NCBI RefSeq assembly: GCF_018812025.1
Contig: NC_063045.1
Coordinates: 58,041,275-58,105,274 of the forward strand
DNA from: Megalobrama amblycephala
Taxonomy: Eukaryota > Chordata > Actinopteri > Cypriniformes > Xenocyprididae
DNA: 64,000 nt
Direction of reading: 5' to 3'
How positions within the stretch are numbered: position 1 is the stretch's first letter; every line of letters starts with the position of its first letter. A program made the translations under genes and the position numbers. Shown here one piece after another: positions 55,151-64,000 of this stretch. The notes under the pieces are model-generated. The model searched no databases, was not told the DNA's origin, and worked only from the letters and a program-made list of their open reading frames with translations.

Positions 55151-56060
55151 CTGTTGGGTTTTCAGAGTTTGGATAGAAAAACATGTACACACACACACAC
55201 ACACACATGGTTTTCCGTGTTTATGGGGACTTTCCAAAATAATGATTTTTACAAACTGTACATTCTGTCTCCTAACCCTAAACCTACCCGTCACAAGTCA
55301 AGTCACCTTTATTTATATAGCTTTTTACAATGAGTTGTTTCAAAGCAGGTTTACAGGAAAAGGAAAATAATGGGCTGTACACAGCTCTAGAAGATGTGCT
55401 CTAATGGTGGCATTGTCAGTTAAGAAAGTTCAGTGGATTTATTTCACTGTTCAATCATTAGTTATTCATTTAATTCATTTATCTATAACAGCTCTGGAAA
55501 AACAGTGATGTCATCGTCCAGCTCAGTTCAGTTTGCATAAAATGGTTTCATAGACCTTTATCACACTTCCTATATCTGGTAAGTGAAGCAGTGTATCGTT
55601 ACTTCCGGTCCCATCGCAACGCAATCGAATCCTCTTGTCGATGTTACTGCAGCGTGTCTGCTGCTAATTCTAAATGACGACACCCTTACCTCAGTTTTCA
55701 TGATTCCCCGACACAAAAGAATTGAGGAAAGCATGTGTGAGACTGATACGGCAGGATGAAAGTATGCATTAGTCACTAGTTTAGAGGACTGACACCGTAT
55801 GGTGAAATAATCACGTATGTTAACGAGCCACTCTTTCTCAATTGGCTTATGTTGGATTAAAACTACAAGTTCTGCTGATCTGGAAAATTCTGTACACCAT
55901 AATCATCAGTCAGTGGCAAGGAACCCAAACTCCATAGGTGAAAATGGGGGAAAAAAAAACTTTGGGAAATCCAGGCTCAGCAAGGGCCATTCTTATCAAC
56001 AAACGGATCACAGTCAATTAAAAACAAATCTGCAAATGCATCCTATTGTTTGCCAGCGAT
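55151..56060 (-). mobile_element. CA-repeat element and LINE 3' UTR copy
   Basis: Closely similar to 27180-28290: (CA)n, CCTAACCCTAAACCTACC, then CACCTTTATTTATATAGC and the L2-like 3' UTR. Shorter through several deletions. Confidence 0.55.
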
Positions 56061-57035
56061 GAAGAGCTTTATTTGTTGAACTTCGTATGCTGTCTGTGAA
56101 AAATTAAACAGGTATCGATTTCATTCAATTTCAATTCATACAGCCAATAGCCACACATTTCACATCTTAACAAGGCTACTTTTGTAAATTTGATGGAAGT
56201 AAGTCTTATTATATTTAATATATTAGGCTATATATTTCGTAATTTTTAATTTTTTGTCATAAATCAATGCAATTGGTCACCCTTTAAGTCTGTCAGTGTT
56301 TACAGTTTTGGACATATACAGCATGGGTCTAAAGTGACCTGAATGAGTTATTTTCTATATCGCATATATAACAATAAATTAATTTCATCATTCATTATTC
56401 CAGGTATTACTCAATAAACAAATCTTCATTTTAATTTTTCCTTTCTTTTTGAAATAATTTTTTTTGTGTCATTACCTTTCTAAAGGCCAAAGTATACTTA
56501 ACTTTTTATGCGTACGTGAGGGTCAGCATACAGATTTTGTAACTTTTTATAATTTCCGCCTGATTTCTGTAACTGTGTATGTGCAACCTGCACATACACA
56601 TTTAAATTGCGTTCGACTGTGCGAAAAGTATACTTTCAGCATTTTTTACAGTGATGTCATCATCCATCTCAGTTCTGTTGAGGACCAGCCACTAACACTC
56701 TAGATAAAGAAAATCAAAAGCACAATAATATTTTCAAATACACATCAAACCGTTGATCGATACACTTATTATATATTTTCACTGTTGGACAGAAACCTTG
56801 TTCAAAACTGTTACTTTTCAGGAACACTGATAGATGTAAAAGGTGACCAGTAGCATTGGTTTATGACAAAAAATAAAAATTCTGAAATATATTATATAGC
56901 CTATAATATGAAATATAATATGACTTTCATCCATCAAATATACAAAAGCAGCCATGTTGAGTCGTGAAATGTGTGGTGGATGAAGTTTTCTGCAATAAAT
57001 ATGTTCCTACTTGCGAAAATTTGCAAAGGTTTCTA
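56061..57035. other. AT-rich DNA, nothing recognised
   Basis: No exon, transposon end or repeat that I can name. Frames at 56464-56703 and 56927-57226 lack protein-like features. Confidence 0.35.
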
Positions 57036-57038
57036 TAT

Positions 57039-58200
57039 GGGTCATTTTTGACCCATGTGTGAAAAATTGACGTAGAAATACAGAAGCTGTGTTTGTTTAT
57101 AAAAAAAGAAAGAAAAAGTAAACACGATTTGTGAAAATCAAAATCAAGATATTTAAGGAATACCTGGAATAAATAAATGACAAAATACATTTCTTTCAAA
57201 GATTCAGCAAAGAAACACTCAGTCATGATTGAAATAACATAGGAAATGAATACGGGTCATTTTTGACCCATGTGTGTAAAATTGATGTAGACATACAAAA
57301 ACTGTGTTTGTTTATAAAGAAAGAAAGAAAAAAATGAACATAATGATTTTTGACAATCAAAAACAAGATATTTAAAGGGATAGTTCACCCAAAAATGAAA
57401 ATTTGATCTTTATCTGCTTACCCCCAGAGCATCCAAGATGTAGGTGTCTTTGTTTCTTCAGTAGAACACAAATGATGATTTTTAACTCCAACTGTTGCTG
57501 TCTGTCAGTCAAATAATGCTAGTGGATGGGAACTTCTACTATAAGAGTAAATAAAACTAGAAACGATCGGTTTGTGCGAGAAACCGAACAGTATTTATAT
57601 CATTTTTTACCTCTAATACACCACTATGTCCAACGGCATTCATCTGATCGCGCTCTGACAACGACAGTGATGGCTCGCTCTCATTGAAGTATATGCGCGA
57701 GACATCACTGCCGCTGTCAGAGCGCGATCAGACCAAACGAATCGAGTGATGAATGCAGTTGGACATAGTGGTGTATTAGAGGTAAAAAATGATATAAATA
57801 CTGTTCGGTTTCTCACACAAACCGATCGTTTCGTGTCCTAAGACATCAATGTGTCGTCACGAGCCGCAGGATTTAATTTGGATTTGTCTGTCGTGTTTTA
57901 TTTACTCTTATAGTCCAAGTTCCCGCTGACTTGCATTATACCACTGACAAACGGCAGCGGTCGCAGTTAAAAATCATCATTTGTGTTCTACTGAAGAAAC
58001 AAAGACACCTACATCTTGGATGCACTGGGGGTAAGCAGATAAACATCAAATTTTAATTTTTGGGTGAACTATCCCTTTAAGGAATACCTGGAATAAATGA
58101 ATGATAAAATGCATTTCTTTTTTAAGATTCAGCAAAGAAACACTCAACCATGATTGAAATTACACAGGAAATTAATACGGGTCATTTTTGATCCATGTTG
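57039..58200. repeat. About 215-bp tandem repeat, second unit split by a MITE
   Basis: GGGTCATTTTTGACCCATG starts at 57039 and again at 57254, and the unit starts a third time at 58179 (GTCATTTTTGATCCATG). Units share GATATTTAAGGAATACCTGG and the CATTTCTTTC and AAGAAACACTCA phrases. The second unit is interrupted by 57376-58076. Confidence 0.75.
57376..58076. mobile_element. Palindromic TTAA-flanked MITE
   Basis: AGGGATAGTTCACCCAAAAA and its inverse end TTTTTGGGTGAACTATCCCT, TTAA duplications (57372-57375, 58077-58080); tandem unit 1 shows the empty site (GATATTTAAGGAATACC). Most of the 701 bp is one inverted repeat: ATCATTTGTGTTCTACTGAAG and CATAGTGGTGTATTAGAGG recur as complements. Confidence 0.88.
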
Positions 58201-58329
58201 TGCATTAGAAGGAGTTTTCATAGCTTATGCATCAAAGGGTTAAGTAAATTCAGTATTGATTCATTCCGATGTAAGAAACTAGTTATTAATTTAGTTAATT
58301 TATCTATATCAGGACTGGAGTAAACAGTG

Positions 58330-58564
58330 ATGTGTGAACAGCTGAACATAAAAGAAGATATTTTGAAGTTGGTAACAGTTGATTGGCCACATTAACTTCC
58401 ATAGTATTTTTTTTCCCTCTATACTATGGAAGTCTATTTGCCATATTCTTCAAAATATCTTCTTTTGTGTTCAGCAGAAGAAAGAAATTCTTACAGGTTT
58501 GGAACAACTTGAGGGTGAGTACATGATTGATCCTGAATGATTTTTGGGTGAACTATCCCTTTAA
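58330..58564. mobile_element. Truncated Kolobok-type MITE with hairpin
   Basis: The right end TTTTTGGGTGAACTATCCCT followed by TTAA (58561-58564) matches the family above. A hairpin is formed by GAAGATATTTTGAAG and CTTCAAAATATCTTC around ACTTCCATAGTAT/ATACTATGGAAGT. I find no matching left terminus. Confidence 0.6.
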
Positions 58565-60780
58565 GGTTGATTTTTGGATAGTTTTACTTTTGCAAAAGTT
58601 GACATATCCTGTAGTGTGAAATGCTAAACCCCATCTAAAACTATTTTAAACAGCTAATCCCTTTATAGCCTAAATATCATGCATTTATGAGCTCATATTG
58701 AGAGACTTTGAAATATTAGTACACTGCAGGACGACTGTTAAGATGGTAAAATGGTTTTTAAAATGGTTAATTTATTAAATGGTGACCATTCGCAGGACCT
58801 GAGATAGCATACTTTCCCTATAGGCTATGTTCATAAAAACCTATAATCTTGGTGTTGATAAAAAAGGCCATTATGAATCAACTGGTACCATGAGAGGGTG
58901 CTGATGCCGTTTTTATTTTATACATATTTTTTAAATGAATTATTAAAATCTATCTGCATACAATCATAACATATTGAGAGTGTGCATTTGTGTGTTGTAA
59001 AGTCAAATTTGTGTATGTGCGTGCATGGGTGGGCGTGGGGGATTTGGGTGAAAAGAAATCTGACTGGCTAGTTTAGTTTTGTTGCTTTTTCCCACACATG
59101 AAAAATTACATTACAGATAGTTAATGTTTAAAAACAGGCTCAAAATGAGTAAACACTCTCTAAAACAGATACTTCAATTGAAAAATTTGTAAAAAAGGCT
59201 TAAAACTTTTGATTATGGATGGACAAATGAAGCCTCTTAAGATCCTTTTCACACCTAGGTTTATCTTTAGCTGGACCGTACAACCATATATATTCTCCAA
59301 AACATTCACATAACACAGTTTCCTCCAACAAACAGCCTGTTACACTTTAAACTGACAGCACTGCCTATTTTTCTGTTCTGCCTGTCTTTTTGTTGTGTGT
59401 TTGTCAATATGTAATTCGTTCTGCTTTTTGAGACTAGTCATTTCTCTGCTCTTATCACTCCTCTCTGACTGTTGATTGATATCATGTTTTCTAGCTTCAG
59501 TTCCTCTGCATCTTGCAAGTCTTGCTTTCGTAATGTTTTAGTCACTTTGACCAAAGACCTTTTAGACCAGATTCCATTATTCTGTAAATTCTACTGTGTG
59601 CTGGTCAATTATTTATACTATTTTATCTTTTTTCGAGATTAAATCTTTAAATGTTTTGTTCTTTGGTTCATGTAATGCTTCACAATTCAGTTTTCAGACC
59701 ATACAATTCAAATGCAAAAATGAAAAATTGAAACGAAGCATTAATTTTTCTTGTTTTTCAGTTACATTCATCAGTAAATATTTGCCTTTTGTCAATTTTA
59801 CTTTTGCTAAATTATGACTTTGGAAACAATCATTTGAATAAATGAAATGTAACTGTAATGTAAATGTAAATGTTTTTCCATTTTTTTTGTCTTGTAATTT
59901 GTGCTGTGGGATGTACCATTAGCACGGTGGTGTGGCCGTGGACTACTATCATCTCATTGATGTAACTGCTTTATTTACACTACACGCATGCTGAGGAGTA
60001 GTTTAAAAGACTGAACACAGAGGATGACCCAAAGTGCATAATTTTTATTATTAATAGCCTAACTGTGCTAGGGCAGTCTCGGACTGGCCATCGCAAGCAG
60101 CCGGGAAAAGTGAAATCCCAGTGGCCTGGCTGATTTGCCACATTGCCCAGCTTGTTTATATTTAGCTACCTATTCATTATTACTTTTTTATTAATATAGC
60201 CTAGTCTTGGTCAGTTTATTTTCAGTGGGATAGGCAACAGACGGAGGCACGCTTGCCAAGGCCTTCATGTCAAGCATGAAAGATAAAAAGACTACCAAGC
60301 GAAAATAATTCACTTCATTAAAAAAAATGGTTAGGTTTTTAGCTCTCGTTTGTAGAAGCCTACTATATATTTCATATAGCTACTCATGCTCCAAGTCAAG
60401 AGCACTCTACGATTTATTTCGGTTCATTATGTTGGATTCCCGCAGTAATCATTTGGGTACACCACATGGAATTAAATAAAGTAATGGAATAAGTCAATAA
60501 ATAAACAAGATAGGCAATGTGCCAAATCAAAATAGGCCTATTTGTATTTATTTATTGTAATTAATAATTGAAAATAAATAAATCACGTGCTCTTGACTTG
60601 CAGCACTATAGCTATAACAGATTCGCCTCATCTTTGGCGAACCACCTCTACTGTAATGAACAGAGTTAACTGTGCTAGATTCAAGGGCATTTTAAGCTAA
60701 TGAGAAGTGCGTGAAGTGCGGAAGCTCAAGCGGTTGTCGTGGTAACAAACAATAGGGACTTTAAGCAAAGAAACTAACAA
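58565..60780. other. AT-rich DNA, no gene recognised
   Basis: No exon, LTR or complete transposon recognised. 60070-60160 (CAGTCTCGGACTGGCCATCG onward) resembles one end of a DNA transposon, but I cannot find the other end. The frame at 59596-59817 is not protein-like. Confidence 0.35.
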
Positions 60781-61080
60781 GAATTAACAAGAACTAACAA
60801 GAAGCGACACCAAAGACTATAGAATAACACAAGACGTGTCACTCGTTGTCGACGAAGTCGACTCGGTGTCGAACGTTATTTTGAATGGAAGAAAGTGTAA
60901 CGCGCAATATGGCGGAATAAGTCCCGACCTCCAAAATAAGAGCCAATCGCTGACTGGTAAAGTCATTGCATCACTGCAGCGGCCGTTAGAAGCACCGGTT
61001 TCTATAGAAACAGTCAGACGTGTGCCTCCGAAATGAGGCACAAGAGACGCGCATTTAGGACTGCGCGTGCGCATTAGGTT
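60781..61080. promoter_or_regulatory. CpG-rich island, possible promoter or repeat
   Basis: A short GC- and CpG-rich patch in AT-rich surroundings, with GTCGACGAAGTCGACTCGG, CAATATGGCGGA (YY1-like) and GCGCGTGCGCATTAG. No exon can be attached. It could be a promoter or the 5' part of a repeat next to the LINE 3' end. Open frames on both strands are shadows of the base composition. Confidence 0.25.
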
Positions 61081-61535
61081 GATCCAGCCTGAAAAATACT
61101 TTTTTTTGTCATGTCAAGTCAAGTCAAGTCACCTTTATTTATATAGCGCTTTTTACAATGCAGATTGTGTCAAAGCAGCTTCACATTGATAACTGGTACA
61201 AAATTTTTGCTGCACAGCAGCTCTTAAAGAATAGTGTCAATGCAGGCAGATCAAAGCACTGTTGAATAAATGTCAAGAATACTGTTGAATATCAAATGTC
61301 AAGTCAAATGTCAAGTGTCCCCAACTAAGCAAGTCAAAGGCGACAGCGGCAAGGAACCCAAACTCCAACAGGTGACATCAGGTGGCAAACAGGTGTTAAA
61401 ATGGAGAAAAAAAAAACCTTGGGAGAAACCAGGCTTAGTCGGGGGGCCAGTTCTCCTTTGGCGAACAGTGCTTTGTTACGAATCAGGTTGCTATCATAAG
61501 TCTGATAGGATCACAACAATCAAAGTATTTATTTC

Positions 61536-61839
61536 AGTTCCATCCAGTTGATGGATCGTATTCATCACGCCGGTATGGACGGTTTGTTGAGGAACTGTGG
61601 CTACTGGCTGTCGTGTCGATGAGGCCTTCACAGTGGATGATCTAGTTGACTCGATCTCTGCTGATACTTCAGGGCTGCGTTGTGGTCGTGTCCAGTTGAG
61701 GATCGTATTCATCACGCCGGTATGGTCGGTTTGTTGAGGAACTGTGGCACTGGCTGTCGTGTTGATGATGTCTTCACAATGGATGATCTAGTCGACTCGA
61801 TCTCTGCTGATACTTCAGGGCTGTGTTGTGGTCGTGTCA
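61536..61839 (-). repeat. 150-bp tandem duplication in the LINE 3' UTR
   Basis: GATCGTATTCATCACGCCGG through TTGTGGTCGTGTC is present twice (about 61536-61691 and 61692-61839) with small differences. The copies at 28395-28550 and in the LINE relic at 55900 have one unit. Confidence 0.8.
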
Positions 61840-62150
61840 AGGCACAGGTCCTTGGTCTCAGCTGGATACGGCCCGGATCCGGTTGACTACGGTAAACCTC
61901 GGGATAAACAGAAAGACTAATATTAGCGTAGATGCCATTCTTTTTCTGATGTACCAAGTACATCTGGTGTTATAGGAAGTGTTCCTGGTTCCGGCTGACC
62001 TAATTTATGCAGCCTAATAATCCTTTAACGGATTTTAAAATATAAATTGATAATGTGTTATGTGTATGCCAGGTTAAAGAGATGTGTTTTTAGTCTAGAT
62101 TTAAACTGACAGAGTGTGTCTGCATCCCGAACAATGCTAGGAAGATTGTT

Positions 62151-63576
62151 CTAGAGTTTGGGTGCCAAATAGGAGAAGGATCTACCGCCTGCGGTTGATT
62201 TTGATATTCTAGGTATTATCAGCTGGCCTGAATTCTGAGATCGCAATAAACGTGAAGGATTATAATGATTTAAGAGCTCGCTTAGGTACTGGGGAGCTAA
62301 ACCATTAAGTGCTTTGTAAGTAGTTAGCAAGATTTTAAAAGGAAGCCAATGCAGTGATGACAGAACTGGGCTAATATGGTCATACTTCCTAGTTCTAGTA
62401 AGAACTCTAGCTGCTGCATTTTGTACGAGCTGTAGTTTATTTATCAAGCGGGAGGAACAACCACCCAGTAGAGCGTTACAGTAATCTAGCCTTGAGGTCA
62501 TGAACGCATGAACTAACTGTTCTGCATTTTTCTTTGAGAGCATATGTCGTAGTTTAGATATATTTTTAAGAATGGAAGAATGCGGTTTTGCAGATGCTAG
62601 TCACATGGCCTTCAAATGAAAGATTGGTATCAAAGAGCACACCCAGGTTCCTAACTGACGATGAAGACTTAACAGAGCAGCCATCAAGTGTTAGACAGTA
62701 TTCTAGGTTATTGCGTGAAGTAGTTTTCGGTCCAAAAATTAGAATCTCTGTTTTTTCTGAATTTAGTAGTAGGAAATTACTGGTCATCCAGTTTTTTATA
62801 TCAGCTATACATTCTGTTAATTTAGCGAATTGGTAAGTTTCATCAGGGCGTGAAGAAATATAGAGCTGAGTATCATCAGCGTAACAATGAAAACTAACGC
62901 CATGCTTCCTAATGATATCTCCCAAGGGTAGCATGTACAGAGTGAAAAGCAATGGTCCTAGTACTGAGCCTTGCGGTACTCCATATTTAACTTGTGATTG
63001 ATATGACATCTCATCGTTTACTACTACAAACTGATAATGGTCAGATAAGTATGATTTGAACCATGCCAATGCAATTCCACTAATGCCAACATAGTTTTCG
63101 AAGTCTATTTAGAAGAATATTGTGATCAACAGTGTCAAATGCAGCACTAAGATCCAGTAACACTAATAGAGAGATAGAACCACGATCTGATGATAAGAGC
63201 AAATCATTAGTAACTCTAATGAGAGCAGTCTCAGTACTATGGTATGGTCTAAATCCTGACTGGAAATCCTCACAGATACTATTTCTTTCTAAAAAGGAAC
63301 ATAGTTGTGATGAAACTGCCTTTTTTCTAGTATTTTTGATAGAAAAGTGACTAATGATAGTAATTGACTAATTCTCTAGGATCAAAGTGGTTCTTTAATA
63401 AGAGGTTTAATAACAGCCAGCTTAAAAGTTTTTGGTACGTATCCTAGTGATAAAGATGAATTAACAATATTAAGAAGAGGATCTATGACCTCCGGAAGCA
63501 TCTCTTTCAATAGCTTAGTCCGTATAGGGTCTAACATACATGTTGTTGATTTTGATGATTTAACAAGTTTAGACAA
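62151..63576 (-). pseudogene. L2-like LINE ORF2 reverse transcriptase, frameshifted
   Basis: In order on the minus strand: 63576-63382 with LDPIRTKLLKEMLPEV and GYVPKTFKLAVIKPLIK (RT block 0/1); 63360-63070 in other frames with [15 protein letters not shown] and [16 protein letters not shown]; 63069-62566 with [18 protein letters not shown] and [11 protein letters not shown] (the catalytic YADD), then [13 protein letters not shown]; 62543-62151 with FMTSRLDYCNALLGG and LNGLAPQYLSEL. A shift near 63105 and another near 62560 break it. It copies LINE RNA at the target; this copy is not intact. Confidence 0.9.
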
Positions 63577-64000
63577 TTCCTTCCTCTCCTAAAGCAAGAA
63601 AATGAATTGAATTTTTCTTCAGGGACACTACAATGCACTGTCTGACACAATACTGTAGTTACGGTTGCATGGTTATAATTTTCTCTCTAATATTATCAAT
63701 CTTGCAAGTAAAGAAGTTCATAAAGTCATTACTGCTATGCTCTTTGGAAACATCAGAAGTTGAAGCTTTAATTTCTTGTTAATTTAGCCACTGTATCAAA
63801 TAAATACCTAGGGTTGTGTTTATTTTCTTCAAAAAGTTTTGAAAAATAGGCAGATCTAGCAGTTTTTAAGGCTTTTCTGTACTCAATCATTTTCTCTCTC
63901 CACGAAATGCGAAAATACTTCTAGTTTTGTTTTCTTCCAGCTGCGCTCCATTTTTCTAGCTGCTGTTTTTAGGGCCCGAGTGTGCTCACTGTACCATGGC

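Larger units (their letters stand above)
61109..64000 (-). mobile_element. L2-like LINE, minus strand, 5' end outside window
   Basis: The 3' end is the (TCAAG)n-type tail at 61109-61130, followed by a conserved 3' UTR start (CACCTTTATTTATATAGCGC). The 3' UTR (to about 62100) contains a 150-bp tandem duplication. ORF2 occupies 62151 to beyond 63576 in pieces. The left edge of the element's coding part at 63577-64000 holds more ORF2 in broken frames (CACTGTACCATGGC at the very end). Confidence 0.85.

Noticed and set aside
57039..58200. CRISPR-like array or satellite
   Set aside because: Only about two and a half units of 215 bp, no regular spacers, and eukaryotic context.

Overview
This window looks like teleost nuclear DNA, most likely from a cyprinid. 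Genes have introns with GT/AG splice sites, base composition is AT-rich, simple repeats are abundant, and there is a dense mix of fish-type transposons (hAT, Kolobok, Tc1/mariner, Harbinger, DIRS, LTR elements and L2-like LINEs). There is no operon structure, and I saw no rRNA, tRNA or CRISPR array.

The host genes I can support are a tandem array of four granzyme/mast-cell-protease-like serine proteases, all on the minus strand, each with five exons: P1 (2310-4561), P2 (9319-23621), P3 (39522-40935) and P4 (44604-46320). A relic exon 3 of a fifth, more distant paralogue lies at 443-548. All four encode a 20-residue signal peptide, a short activation peptide, the His/Asp/Ser triad and GDSGG. 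They appear to be products of repeated segmental duplication, because 5' and 3' flanks (left arms near 661-1310, 7978-8812, 29757-29998 and 36605-38170; right arms near 4620-6800, 23690-24910, 41040-42650 and 46380-51550) recur with them. P1 and P2 share a hAT insertion in intron 1 that P3 and P4 lack, so P1 and P2 are the closest pair.

The rest is transposon. P2 intron 1 is about 13 kb because of nested insertions: a hAT (10523-23478) received a 9.8-kb LTR retrotransposon (10578-20391), which in turn holds a solo LTR, two hATs and a further small element; the same hAT also took up a decayed DIRS element (20501-22760). A larger DIRS element (29999-36604) keeps inverted terminal repeats and an internal complementary region matching both termini. 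It is interrupted by a TTAA-flanked Kolobok-type element (33049-34645) with a THAP-domain exon. Further TTAA elements lie at 38311-38784, 47832-49150, 50595-50880, 51553-52512 and 57376-58076. A Harbinger-type element with a MADF-like exon lies at 36979-37687, a Tc1 relic at 42724-43690, and an L2-like LINE runs off the right edge (61109-64000).

The most interesting biology is divergence inside the protease array. P1 has lost both cysteines of the 191-220 disulfide and has a different activation site. P2 has an altered substrate-binding strand. P3 has a small deletion that kills the usual exon-2 reading frame but creates a new in-frame splice acceptor. P1 and P2 have lost the TATA-like box kept by P3 and P4. 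Coordinates of exons and insertions come from reading splice sites, target-site duplications and empty paralogous sites by eye.
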